NCBI GenBank assembly: GCA_945861975.1
Contig: CAMAXD010000015.1
Span: 1-36,220 of the forward strand
Direction of reading: 5' to 3'
From: Candidatus Kuenenia stuttgartensis
GTDB lineage: Bacteria > Planctomycetota > Planctomycetia > Planctomycetales > Planctomycetaceae
Length of the DNA: 36,220 bases
Shown here: one piece after another, positions 1 to 9,424 of the stretch
Numbering within the stretch: the stretch's first letter is position 1
Layout of the letters: the number at the start of each line of letters is the position of its first letter
Position numbers and translations under genes: made by a program
The notes under the pieces: generated by a model
What the model saw: only the letters and a program-made list of their open reading frames with translations
Database searches by the model: none
Told to the model about the DNA's origin: nothing

Positions 1-911
1 CGAGCCCGTGATGCATCGCGGCGAAATGTATTTTCGGCCACTGCATCAGTCGTCAGCTGCACCTCGGAGTTGTCAGCTGTTGTCCTCAGCCCGAGATTAT
101 TTGACCGAGTGAACACGATCGACGCACCATCCGGCGACGTTGAAGCCGCAACCTCAGGAGCCTGGCGGTTACGACGAGGCGGCTCGTCAACGTTGACGTT
201 CTTGATCACGCTGTCATCAATGACCACATTTAAGCCACCGGACTCCGCGCGGACGCAACCCAGCTCTTTCCCGTCGGCATCACTGAAGAGCCAAACATGC
301 CCGACAAATGTGTGCTGGCTTCGAGATTCACCGGGCTTCACTGTTCCGTATTCTCTCCGCCCGCCCGACGAATCAATCCAGCTCAGAGTTAATACCCGAT
401 CCAGACGATTCTCGACCACAATCTCTGTGTCCTCTCGTCCGTCAGCGGATGGCCTAACTGGCAGAAACAACGAGGTAACATTATTTGCAGGTCCGGTGTT
501 TTCGGCGGTTACTTTTCCCGAATCACGTTGCAGACGAAATCGCCCCTCGGGTCCTATCAGCAGGATCTGAGTCCCGTCTTCACTGAATTCGATCTCGTTC
601 ACAGGAAGCTGTTCGCCCGAGACGTCTCGCTTCAGCAATTCTGCCAGCTCTGCGGCAACAGCCGCATGGTCAAATGCCGGGACTCGAGCACCCTTATTGG
701 CATCGACCAGAATGAATTCGCGTTTGGCATCCGGAAGATCATTGCGATACCAGAACTGCGATTGATCACCAAACCACTTCGGCTGGACTCGATCACGATA
801 AACCCGCTGCGCCTCGGCTGTTTGTTCGAACGAACAACTCGCCAGCAACAACACAACTCCGTGAATCAGTGTCTGACAGGATCGTGGATGTAAGCAGAAA
901 CAAGCGGACAT
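1..911 (-). CDS. DPP-IV-like peptidase, N-terminal part of a lipoprotein (partial)
   Basis: I found this by translating the minus strand; the ORF track omits it because the frame runs off the left edge without a stop. It opens with ATG at 911, preceded by GGAG at good spacing, and stays open for all 303 codons visible. The N-terminus has a hydrophobic stretch ending in a lipobox-like LLLASC at about residues 26-31, so a lipid-anchored exported protein is likely. The mature start (RVYRDRVQPKWFGD) and the later STSPDGASIVFTRSNNL segment resemble the N-terminal beta-propeller of dipeptidyl peptidase IV / prolyl oligopeptidase family proteins. The serine hydrolase domain would lie outside the window and is not seen. 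Family assignment is inference from these motifs; the reading frame itself is clear. Confidence 0.8.
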   Translation of the reverse strand, partial: MSACFCLHPRSCQTLIHGVVLLLASCSFEQTAEAQRVYRDRVQPKWFGDQSQFWYRNDLPDAKREFILVDANKGARVPAFDHAAVAAELAELLKRDVSGEQLPVNEIEFSEDGTQILLIGPEGRFRLQRDSGKVTAENTGPANNVTSLFLPVRPSADGREDTEIVVENRLDRVLTLSWIDSSGGRREYGTVKPGESRSQHTFVGHVWLFSDADGKELGCVRAESGGLNVVIDDSVIKNVNVDEPPRRNRQAPEVAASTSPDGASIVFTRSNNLGLRTTADNSEVQLTTDAVAENTFRRDASRA

Positions 912-1011
912 CACATGCTCCGAATCAGAAGCCTGAACACGAGAAGAACGTCATATCCAGGAGTCGAATGACACAAGAGGGCTTTTGTTCTGGTCGCGAA
1001 TTAAGCATTTT

Positions 1012-1077
1012 CGTTTAACGGCGAGCCGCAGCCGGAGGCGAAATCGGGCAACGACGCCTGCGGCTTGCCGTTAAACG
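1012..1077. repeat. Long imperfect palindrome between mcsB and the DPP-IV-like gene
   Basis: Two 20-nt arms, 1012-1031 and 1058-1077, are inverted copies with one mismatch (CGTTTAACGGC[G/A]AGCCGCAG) around a 26-nt spacer. It lies just downstream of the mcsB stop and could act as a transcription end signal or be a mobile intergenic palindrome. No U-tract follows on the minus strand, so a dispersed repeat is as likely as a terminator. Confidence 0.75.
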
Positions 1078-1144
1078 ATAAATTCCACATCCCAATACGT
1101 TCACGCTGCCGGGCAAACCATCGTCTGTTTTCACAACAGATTCT

Positions 1145-2229
<1,085 letters not shown>

Positions 2230-2233
<4 letters not shown>

Positions 2234-2442
2234 CGAACTATTCCTTGCAGAAAATCATAGACATTCGTAACACCAGACAGCATTTTACCGCCGCCCAAGA
2301 CTTCGTTTCCGGCGGAAGCGTCCGGAGCAGCGGGGCGGAATTGTAGACCGCTGACTCCGTCCGGTACAGGCACGCGATTCCGACGGACGAATTCCGGATA
2401 AATAGCCGATTTCAGAGGTTCCACGCCCAGGAAGTCTTTCAA
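2230..2442 (-). CDS. Possible small ORF upstream of mcsB, 70 aa
   Basis: A 70-codon frame from TTG at 2442 stops at 2230 and overlaps the TTG start of mcsB (TTGA), a layout that would allow translational coupling. A stop lies directly upstream of the TTG, there is no convincing ribosome binding site, and I do not recognise the product. It has no Cys pairs and no UVR motif, so it does not look like McsA. It may be a small coupled gene or simply leader sequence. Confidence 0.25.
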
Positions 2443-2477
2443 TTATGCGACCGACTGATCGCGAGACCACTTTATCC

Positions 2478-2598
2478 CTCTGCGATTGTCTTCTGTGATC
2501 TCTGTGAACTCCGTGGTGAGTAAAGCGATGCAACACGCACTAACAGACGATGGATCGCAGGGAAACTATCTCGGAGGGCTGACGCCCTGCCGCTCGCC
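2478..2598. repeat. Intergenic stretch with CTCTGTGA-type and GGGCTGACGCCC-type repeat motifs
   Basis: At 2478-2520 the text runs CTCTGCGATTG..TCTGTGATCTCTGTG..CCGTGGTGA, matching the CACAGAGG-type repeat at 13459-13624. At about 2573-2599 a small palindrome AGGGCTGACGCCCT sits just downstream of the homoserine dehydrogenase stop and could help end its transcript. No coding signal is convincing here. Confidence 0.45.
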
Positions 2599-3909
2599 TT
2601 AGTCGGCGATGGGCATGCGGATTCTGTTGCCGCGAAGTGACTGCAGCTTTGCGATCGCGGCATCGGCAGATCGCAATCGGCCTTCTGTCGTGCGATGAGT
2701 CATAATCACCAGGCGCGCCACCCCGGACAGATCATCCACGTCGGCCGTCTCATCCTGGCGAACACTGCTGATACTGATCTCGTTGCGCCCCAAAATGTCG
2801 GCGATGTCCGCCAGCACGTGAGGGCGGTCAGCGACAGTGAATCGCAGGTAGTAGCGACGACTGAGCTCTTCCTGTGGCTGCAACGGAATGGATTCGCGGG
2901 ACTGCAATCGCTGCAAAGATTGAAACGTAATCGCCGCTCGACCGGTGGCGTAATCAATCACATCGGCCATAACAGCCGACGCCGTCGGCATCTGCCCCGC
3001 GCCAGCTCCGGAGAATCGCATCAGGCCTACTGCATCACCTTCAATGCTGACGATATTGTCGGCTCCGTTCGTCAACGCCGCTGGACGATCAGCCTTTACA
3101 AGCGTCGGCTGAACGGCGATCTCAAGCCGGCCCTTCGACAATCGTGACGTGGCCAGCAACTTCACTCGGTATCCCAGTTCGGCAGCGACCAGCAGGTCGA
3201 GCAATTCGATATGCTGAATTCCCTGACGAACGATCGCATCCAGCGGCACGGCCGTTCCATACGCCAGTTGAGTCAGAATCGACAGTTTCTGCGCGGCATC
3301 AGTTCCATCAACGTCCATCGCGGGATCAGCTTCGGCGTATCCTCGAGCCTGAGCTTCCGTCAAAACATCTTCATAAGTCTGGCGACGATCCAGCATCCGA
3401 CTCAGAATGAAGTTACTTGTGCCGTTCAGAATCGCTTCGATGGAAACAATTCGGTTCGCGGTCAAGGCAGTCGTCACCGCGGAGATGATCGGGATACCAC
3501 CGGCTACGGCCGCCTCAAAACAAATTGTGCGCCCCAGTTTATGAGCCAGCCCGAACAACTCTGCGCCATGAGCATACAGCAGGGCTTTGTTAGCGGTGAT
3601 CACATCTTTACCAGCTTCAAGCAGACTCGTCACATCGGCTCGCGCAGGATTGATCCCACCGACGACATGAATCACCACCTGAATGTCAGGATCGGCAATC
3701 ACAGTCTGGATGTCATCAGAAACCGGAATTCCGCTCAGATCCACATCTCGCTTCTTCGCAGGATCTCGCACGACGATTCGACGCAGCCGAATCGACCGGC
3801 CCGTGCGTTGAGTCAGCAGGTCGCTGGACGTCTGCACAATCCGCACAACACCACTTCCGACAGTGCCGCAGCCGACAAGTGCGATATTCAGGTCCGAGTT
3901 GCCCGGCAT
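2599..3909 (-). CDS. hom: Homoserine dehydrogenase with C-terminal ACT domain
   Basis: This 436-residue protein is a full-length homoserine dehydrogenase, which reduces aspartate semialdehyde to homoserine on the way to threonine and methionine. The N-terminal Rossmann motif GCGTVGSG is at about residues 13-20. The catalytic domain shows NGTSNFILSRM and EADPAMDVDGTDAAQK, signature segments of the family. A C-terminal ACT domain (YLRFTVADRPHVLADIAD, roughly 350-425) suggests allosteric control, usually by threonine. The start is ATG at 3909 with AAGGA upstream. It is divergent from mqnA across a gap of about 280 bases. Confidence 0.95.
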   Translation of the reverse strand: MPGNSDLNIALVGCGTVGSGVVRIVQTSSDLLTQRTGRSIRLRRIVVRDPAKKRDVDLSGIPVSDDIQTVIADPDIQVVIHVVGGINPARADVTSLLEAGKDVITANKALLYAHGAELFGLAHKLGRTICFEAAVAGGIPIISAVTTALTANRIVSIEAILNGTSNFILSRMLDRRQTYEDVLTEAQARGYAEADPAMDVDGTDAAQKLSILTQLAYGTAVPLDAIVRQGIQHIELLDLLVAAELGYRVKLLATSRLSKGRLEIAVQPTLVKADRPAALTNGADNIVSIEGDAVGLMRFSGAGAGQMPTASAVMADVIDYATGRAAITFQSLQRLQSRESIPLQPQEELSRRYYLRFTVADRPHVLADIADILGRNEISISSVRQDETADVDDLSGVARLVIMTHRTTEGRLRSADAAIAKLQSLRGNRIRMPIAD

Positions 3910-4190
3910 AATGAGTCCTTAATGAGTCAGCCAACAAACGCAATTGACGTTAACGACATCGCTGGATTCCGGTTGGATCGGAAAGAAGGCAGCAATCTCA
4001 TCAGTCCGGAGAACAGGATCAGCCGACATTCACCCGGGCGGTGTCACCAGAGCCGAAAAAGTCGACCGAAGAATGAGAGCGTCCCAAACCTTTTACCGTC
4101 CAGCAGTTGAGCGATGTCGCACGAGTCATATACTGTGTGATATTCGGCTGCCGTTGGGAACGAAAGCCAGTGATCTCCATGTTTCGAATC

Positions 4191-5024
4191 ATGACTAATC
4201 AAACACAAAATTCCGTTCTCGCGGCTCAAATACAGATTGGAGCCGTCAGCTACCTGAACTCACGTCCACTTATCGAGGGACTTGAGGGGTTGCTGCCGTC
4301 GGCCAATCTGGTGCTGGATTATCCCAGCCGCCTGGCCGACGCTTTGTCGAACGGTCAGCTGGATGTCGCTCTGATTCCATCGATTGAGTATTTCCGCCGA
4401 CCAGGTTACGAAGTGATTTCTGACGCCTGCGTGGCGGCTCGTGGTGAAGTACTGAGCGTGAAACTTTATTGCCGAGTTCATCCGGGACAAATTCGAACGC
4501 TGGCTTTGGACGAGGGTTCTCGTACCAGTGCCGCTCTGACAAAAGTCATTCTGGCAGAGCGTTACGGCGTGATCCCGAAGACTGAGCCGCTGCGTATGGA
4601 ATCCACCACGACAGACAGCGGTGCCGATGCCGTCCTGCTGATTGGCGATCGTGCAATGCACAGTCCTGAAGAGTCTTTCACTGAAGTCATGGACCTCGGA
4701 CAGTTCTGGTATGACTGGACCGGTCTGCCCTTCGTGTTCGCCATGTGGGTCGCTCGTCGCGAAGTCAACACGGAAGGTGTTGACGAAGCTTTGTCTCACG
4801 CTCGTGATCTCGGGATTGCCAACGTGGCGGATATCGCTCGTGAAGAAGCACCTCGACTTGGCATCTCAGAGACCCTCGCGCACACCTATCTCACTCGGAA
4901 TCTTCACTACCATTTGACTTCAGCTGAGCGAAGCGGACTGAAGCTGTTCAGCGAGCTCGCCGCTCAGCATAATCTGGTGAAACCCAATGTCGACATCGTC
5001 TACCGAGATCTCATCACTGCTTGA
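4191..5024 (+). CDS. mqnA: Chorismate dehydratase MqnA (futalosine menaquinone pathway)
   Basis: MqnA converts chorismate to 3-enolpyruvyl-benzoate, the first step of the futalosine route to menaquinone. The protein has the periplasmic-binding-like fold signature of the family: GAVSYLNSRPL near the N-terminus, DVALIPSIEYF, and a conserved LALDEGSRTS segment. The ORF track opens at a TTG at 4107, but the family normally begins just before the GAVSYLNS strand, so I place the start at ATG 4191 (277 aa). ATG 4179 is an alternative; neither has a strong ribosome binding site. The 3' end overlaps mqnC by 38 bases in another frame, so the two genes are almost certainly co-transcribed. Confidence 0.92.
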   Translation: MTNQTQNSVLAAQIQIGAVSYLNSRPLIEGLEGLLPSANLVLDYPSRLADALSNGQLDVALIPSIEYFRRPGYEVISDACVAARGEVLSVKLYCRVHPGQIRTLALDEGSRTSAALTKVILAERYGVIPKTEPLRMESTTTDSGADAVLLIGDRAMHSPEESFTEVMDLGQFWYDWTGLPFVFAMWVARREVNTEGVDEALSHARDLGIANVADIAREEAPRLGISETLAHTYLTRNLHYHLTSAERSGLKLFSELAAQHNLVKPNVDIVYRDLITA

Positions 5025-6078
5025 TAAAGCTGTTGCTGGTGATCGACTCACTCCCGAAGAAGGCCTCGCGCTGCTGCAGTCCAACGACCTCGCAGCGATT
5101 GGTGCAGCGGCGAACGCGGTGACGATGCGCATGCATCCCGAGCCGTTTCGTACCTACAACATTGATCGCAACATCAACTACACAAATGCGTGTACTGCGG
5201 TTTGCGATTTCTGTGCGTTCTATCGGCCACCAAACCATCCCGACGTTTATGTGCTTTCTATGGAAGTGCTGCTGAAGAAGATTGAGGAAACTGTTGCTCT
5301 GGGTGGCGATCAAATCCTGTTGCAGGGCGGTCTGCATCCGAAACTGCCGCTGGAATGGTACGAAGATATGCTGCGAACTCTTCGCCAGCATTACCCGCAA
5401 GTGAATATTCACGGGTTCAGTCCACCGGAGATTCATCACTTCACCAAGATCAGCAAGCTGCCTCTAAAAACGGTTCTGGAAAGACTCAAGGAAGCAGGCT
5501 TGGGAAGTCTGCCGGGGGGCGGCGGCGAAATCCTTGTCGATCGCGTGCGCACAGCAATCACCCGCGGCAAGGTCTTGTCCGATGATTGGCTCAACGTCAT
5601 GCGCGTGTGGCATGAGCTGGGCGGCAGGTCTTCAGCGACCATGATGTTCGGGCACGTAGAAACTTTGGCCGAGCGAATCGAACATCTCGATAGAGTGCGC
5701 CAATTGCAGGATGAGACCGGTGGTTTCACCGCGTTTATCTGCTGGACCTTCCAGCCAGAAAACACCGACATGGCTCACATCCCTCCGGCCGGAGCATTTG
5801 AGTACCTGAAAACTCAGGCGGTCAGCCGTCTTTATCTCGACAACGTGCCCAACATTCAGTCGTCCTGGGTCACTCAGGGAGAAAAGGTAGGACAGCTTGC
5901 ATTGCTGTTTGGTGCAAACGACATGGGTAGCCTGATGATTGAAGAAAACGTCGTCTCCCAGGCCGGAACGGTTCACCATCTGACTATCGAAACCATCCGT
6001 CGCTGCATCGAAAACGTCGGCTACATTCCTCGCCAGCGCAACGTTTTTTACGACTACATCGATCAGGCCGTGGTGTAG
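4987..6078 (+). CDS. mqnC: Cyclic dehypoxanthinyl futalosine synthase MqnC (radical SAM)
   Basis: MqnC is a radical SAM enzyme that cyclises dehypoxanthine futalosine in menaquinone synthesis. The CxxxCxxC iron-sulfur motif is seen in NACTAVCDFCAFYR at about residues 66-79. Further family signatures are GGDQILLQGGLHP, GFSPPEIHH and LPGGGGEILVDRVR. The length of 363 residues is normal for the family. ATG at 4987 lies inside the 3' end of mqnA, giving a 38-base overlap. The other genes of the pathway (mqnB, mqnD, mqnE) are not in the window. Confidence 0.95.
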   Translation: MSTSSTEISSLLDKAVAGDRLTPEEGLALLQSNDLAAIGAAANAVTMRMHPEPFRTYNIDRNINYTNACTAVCDFCAFYRPPNHPDVYVLSMEVLLKKIEETVALGGDQILLQGGLHPKLPLEWYEDMLRTLRQHYPQVNIHGFSPPEIHHFTKISKLPLKTVLERLKEAGLGSLPGGGGEILVDRVRTAITRGKVLSDDWLNVMRVWHELGGRSSATMMFGHVETLAERIEHLDRVRQLQDETGGFTAFICWTFQPENTDMAHIPPAGAFEYLKTQAVSRLYLDNVPNIQSSWVTQGEKVGQLALLFGANDMGSLMIEENVVSQAGTVHHLTIETIRRCIENVGYIPRQRNVFYDYIDQAVV

Positions 6079-6402
6079 CTGGCGTTAAACCGTAGGCCGA
6101 CCTGTCTCAGGTCGGCATCAGTGCAGCGTCATTGAGTTCTTTAGCTTAAGTGTTCAGAACCAACTAACGGCACGGCATACTATTTCCCAGCCCGACACGG
6201 TCAACCGACGGCTCGTCGTTGCCAACTCTTCCAGATTGTGTCTTATTGCGTGCTTTCTTTCGCGTGCAATGCTGGCAATAATATGTGGCCTGCCAGGATT
6301 GCGACATCGTTGGATCCTGCTGATTTCCAACAACTTCCTCCGACGAATCTGCCTCCGCAAATCCGCCGGAACTCCCACCTCCTAATGAACGCGGAGAATT
6401 TC
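6079..6402. other. Intergenic region with a hairpin after mqnC
   Basis: The stretch holds a perfect 9-bp stem with a 3-base loop (GCCGACCTG at 6096-6104, CAGGTCGGC at 6108-6116) shortly after the mqnC stop. It may end the mqnAC transcript, although no T-run follows. The rest should contain the promoter of the downstream oxidoreductase; I see no clear -35/-10 pair. Confidence 0.5.
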
Positions 6403-7782
6403 ATGACCTCACCTTCCAGCGGAGCCTCACGACGAGACTTCCTCAAGACATCTGCAACGGCAGCCGCAGTGACCGCCACTTTGAGCAACGTTGCGTCCGG
6501 GATGTACGTTTCTCAGGACGACACGATTTCCATCGCTCTGGTTGGCTGCGGTGGACGCGGAACCGGAGCTGCGGGCAATGCCCTGTCCGTTGATAACGGG
6601 CCCATCAAGATCGTGGCCATGGCCGATGTGTTCCAGAAGAACATCGATGCCAGCCACGGCAATCTGAGCAAAGAATTCGGTGCCAACGGCAAACTGGACG
6701 TGCCACCAGAACGACGCTTCATCGGCTTCGATGCTTACAAGCAGGCCATGGATGTCCTTAAGCCCGGCGACGTTGTGATCCTGACAACTCCTCCCGCGTT
6801 TCGCTGGGTCCATTACACCTATGCGATCGAAAAAGGCCTGAACGTGTTTATGGAGAAGCCGGTCACTGTCGACGGCCCAACCACAAAACGCATGCTCGCT
6901 CTGAACGACAAGGCGATTGAAAAGAACCTGAAGGTTGCCGTCGGCCTGATGTGCCGTCACTGCGAAGCTCGCCGCGAATTGTTTGATCGTATTCAGAACG
7001 GTGAAATCGGTGACATCACCATGATGCGAGCCTACCGCATGGCGGGGCCAACCGGAACGGCAGCCACCGGTCCAAAGCCTGAGGGCGTCAGCGAATTGTT
7101 GTATCAGATCAGCCGTTTCCACGGTTTCCTGTGGCTCAGCGGTGGTGCTGTGAGCGACTTCCTGATTCACAACATTGATGAATCGTGCTGGATGAAGAAC
7201 GCATGGCCGGTGAGCTGCAAAGCTAACGGTGGACGTCATTATCGAGGCGACAATGTCGACCAGAACTTCGACAACTATTCTATGGAGTATACGTTCGACG
7301 ACGGCACTAAGTTGTTCGTCAACGGCCGTACGATTCCCGGCTGCCATCAGGAATTTGCCAGCTACGCTCACGGCACCAAGGGACTAGGAGTTATCTCGTC
7401 AGCATCACACTGGCCGTCACGTGCTCGAATCTACACAGGGCACAATGAAGATGCGAAGAATCTGGCCTGGGAGTATCCTCAGCCTGAAAAGAACAATCCG
7501 TACGTTGACGAATGGAAGCACCTGATTGCCGCCATCCGCAACAATGAAAAGTACAACGAAGTCGAACGCGGCTGCATGGCCAGCGTTGTGACCTCGATGG
7601 GCCGCATGGCCGCTCATACGGGCCAGGAGATTACTCTGGAGCAGATGATGAACTGCGAACACGAATTCGCACCGGACATCGACAAGCTGACTCTGGAATC
7701 CGAAGCTCCTCTGGTCGCCGACGCCGAAGGCAAGTACCCAATCCCACTGCCAGGTCTCGAGAAGACTCGGGAATACGCATAA
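6403..7782 (+). CDS. Gfo/Idh/MocA family oxidoreductase, Tat-exported
   Basis: This is an NAD(P)-dependent oxidoreductase of the Gfo/Idh/MocA type, probably acting on sugars or sugar derivatives outside the cytoplasm. A twin-arginine signal SRRDFLKTSATAAAV begins at about residue 9. The Rossmann motif LVGCGGRGTG and the FMEKPVT segment, which carries the conserved Glu-Lys-Pro of the family, follow. The track opens at GTG 6238, but ATG 6403 has GGAG at ideal spacing and places the Tat motif near the N-terminus, so I prefer it (460 aa). ATG 6385 is a second option. The gene stands alone and is followed by a strong terminator. Its substrate cannot be told from sequence; planctomycetes often carry many paralogues. 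Confidence 0.9.
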   Translation: MTSPSSGASRRDFLKTSATAAAVTATLSNVASGMYVSQDDTISIALVGCGGRGTGAAGNALSVDNGPIKIVAMADVFQKNIDASHGNLSKEFGANGKLDVPPERRFIGFDAYKQAMDVLKPGDVVILTTPPAFRWVHYTYAIEKGLNVFMEKPVTVDGPTTKRMLALNDKAIEKNLKVAVGLMCRHCEARRELFDRIQNGEIGDITMMRAYRMAGPTGTAATGPKPEGVSELLYQISRFHGFLWLSGGAVSDFLIHNIDESCWMKNAWPVSCKANGGRHYRGDNVDQNFDNYSMEYTFDDGTKLFVNGRTIPGCHQEFASYAHGTKGLGVISSASHWPSRARIYTGHNEDAKNLAWEYPQPEKNNPYVDEWKHLIAAIRNNEKYNEVERGCMASVVTSMGRMAAHTGQEITLEQMMNCEHEFAPDIDKLTLESEAPLVADAEGKYPIPLPGLEKTREYA

Positions 7783-7840
7783 CGAGTAGCCGCCCTGATC
7801 CCACACACAGTGGCCTCAAGGCATGCTTGACCGCCAAAAC

Positions 7841-7876
7841 CAAAAGGCCTCCGGGTTTAATTCCGGAGGCCTTTTG
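7841..7876 (+). terminator. Rho-independent terminator after the oxidoreductase gene
   Basis: A perfect 14-bp stem CAAAAGGCCTCCGG / CCGGAGGCCTTTTG flanks an 8-base loop, about 60 bases after the stop. The arm ends in TTTT on the plus strand and in AAAA on the left side, so it could work in both directions and also serve the minus-strand toxin gene end at 7970. Confidence 0.85.
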
Positions 7877-7969
7877 CATTGGTGGATTGACCGCTATGAA
7901 TCACTGTGGAGGTCGATTGTCTGTAGCGTCCGCCAGAACCGCTCTGTCGGGCACGCCCAAACCTTCGCA

Positions 7970-8268
7970 TCAGATGAGTCGCGATCTCCATTTTGACGGA
8001 TCTGAGGCGGTATGAAAGACTCCGAGAACCTCTACAGCATCGGCCTTCATCTCAAACAGAAGCAGATACGGAAAGCCGCGCACCCTTGCCGCTCGAGCGT
8101 CGGCAAGCACGCTTCCAAAAGATTCTGGATACAACGAAATGGAGTCGAAACGCTGCTCCACTGAAGCTCGGAACGATCACCGAGCGCTGGTGAGATTTCA
8201 TCGTACCAACCAACTGCGGCCTTCAGGTCCATGGCGACAAGCGGGTGAAACCGCAGTTCGCTAGCCAT
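7970..8268 (-). pseudogene. ParE/RelE-like toxin with an internal frameshift
   Basis: Two frames join to give a ParE-type toxin. From ATG 8268 the first reads MASELRFHPLVAMDLKAAVGWYDE up to GDR. The second, ending at 7970, reads VEQRFDSISLYPESFG, then VRGFPYLLLFEM and a VLGVFHTASDP end typical of ParE. The break is at about 8170-8173, where GATCGTTCCGAG would read through as GDRFRASVEQRF if one T were added. The loss of one base is therefore visible directly. The start overlaps the antitoxin stop by eight bases. If the frameshift is real the toxin is dead and the antitoxin is an orphan; a sequencing error is the other explanation. Confidence 0.8.
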
Positions 8269-8473
8269 CGACGCGTCGCCAAAGTTCTTCGCGACTAATG
8301 GCAATCGACGGATCTGCCTTCAATTCTGACGACCTGCGGGCCACTTCGGTGGCTTGCCATGGATGCAGGATAATGGGTTCATCGGAAGCTCCGATATCGT
8401 CCCATAAGAGTTCCACGAGTCGCAGTTTCTCTGCGACAGGCAGGCTTCTCAGTTCTTTAAGATCAATGCTCAT
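8261..8473 (-). CDS. Addiction-module antitoxin (ParD-like, putative addiction module component family)
   Basis: A 70-residue protein from ATG 8473 reads LKELRSLPVAEKLRLVELLW near the start and ends SREELWRRVDG. This matches the small putative addiction module component family that pairs with ParE/RelE toxins. A G-rich stretch upstream (GGGGGGGG) can act as the ribosome binding site. The track begins further upstream at 8536, but the family starts at this Met. Its stop overlaps the start of the frameshifted toxin, the usual antitoxin-then-toxin order. Such antitoxins normally bind and neutralise the toxin and repress their own promoter. Confidence 0.82.
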   Translation of the reverse strand: MSIDLKELRSLPVAEKLRLVELLWDDIGASDEPIILHPWQATEVARRSSELKADPSIAISREELWRRVDG

Positions 8474-8854
8474 TCGAGCCCCCCCCAAGGTACGCTCAGA
8501 TACCATGCATGCAGCACCGCTATGACGTCGGGCCAATTGTATCGGTCGCTTTCTCCTGGCGAAAGCTCCCTGTTTGTCCGAGCGAATAAATCGTCGGGCC
8601 GCCTCTTTCTGATCCGATTAGAGCCTACAAAAGTGCTCTGTCATACGGAAGACGGCGATTGCCGGCAAAGTCGCCTGGGTAGCAGATTGGACATTCCGGC
8701 TGCTGGATCGGAGTTATAAGGCAGCAAGGACAGAACAGGTCGTTTCACTGTTCCATAGGCTGCGATGTCAATGCGGTACGACTAAAATAGCTGGCGGATG
8801 TTGTCGATCCGGGACAGATCGACCTACATGGATTCGAAACCCGGCAATGCGACG
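8474..8854. other. Intergenic region, nothing recognised
   Basis: This 381-base stretch separates the toxin-antitoxin promoter from the anti-sigma factor stop. A plus-strand frame at 8522-8719 has no family resemblance and no ribosome binding site. The antitoxin promoter must lie near 8480-8560, but I cannot point to its boxes. Confidence 0.4.
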
Positions 8855-9367
8855 TCAGAACGACTGCGGCGGGCTCTTCACAGGAATCGGCTGCGGTTGC
8901 TGCTGGCGGTAGAGCTCGTTGGGCATTCCCTGACCGTGCGTCTGATACAGCGAAGGCGCACTGAGATTGGATACCGGCTGCGAAAGTATATAACCTGAAG
9001 GCTCCGCGGAGCCTCGCATGGCGGACAGGCTCTGGACAATGGTCACAACAGCCAGTGAAAGCGAACACACACTGAGAGCAGCGACCTGAACGTTGAAGCG
9101 CCGAGCCAACGCCGGGGTTGTCCGACGCTGTTGGATCTTCTGAGACACATTGGCCCAAACAGATCGAGTTGCCGTAGCCGATTCAGATCGAGTTGCCGGA
9201 TCATCTCGCAGGACATAGAGGGCGTTCATCGCTCGAGATGTCTCGGTGTGGTACACGCGGCATTCACCGCAATGTTCCATGTGACCCGCCAACAGTGTTT
9301 CTTCTTCCGTCCGCAGGTCATTCCCGACGTCCAGATGGATCAGATGTTGTGCGTCAGAACATTCCAT
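8855..9367 (-). CDS. Zinc-finger anti-sigma factor, single membrane span
   Basis: The 170-residue product begins MECSDAQHLIHLDVGNDL and has a cytoplasmic zf-HC2 style motif HMEHCGECRVYH at about residues 29-40, the zinc-binding core of ZAS-type anti-sigma factors. A single hydrophobic span (about residues 92-115, AALSVCSLSLAVVTIVQ) would anchor it in the membrane, leaving a Gln/Pro-rich tail outside. It lies 57 bases after the ECF sigma gene on the same strand, so the two probably form an operon in which this protein sequesters the sigma factor until an envelope signal arrives. The inducing signal is unknown. Confidence 0.88.
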   Translation of the reverse strand: MECSDAQHLIHLDVGNDLRTEEETLLAGHMEHCGECRVYHTETSRAMNALYVLRDDPATRSESATATRSVWANVSQKIQQRRTTPALARRFNVQVAALSVCSLSLAVVTIVQSLSAMRGSAEPSGYILSQPVSNLSAPSLYQTHGQGMPNELYRQQQPQPIPVKSPPQSF

Positions 9368-9424
9368 AGTGGCATCCCGTATTCAGCGGCTAATCAGCAA
9401 TCAACACTCAGAACAGAATTTTAA

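Noticed and set aside
3211-4110. 299-codon plus-strand ORF
   Set aside because: It is antisense to homoserine dehydrogenase, which has clear motifs and a ribosome binding site.
6427-7371. 314-codon minus-strand ORF
   Set aside because: Shadow of the Gfo/Idh/MocA oxidoreductase.
8522-8719. 65-codon plus-strand ORF
   Set aside because: No ribosome binding site, no family resemblance, and it lies where the antitoxin promoter should be.
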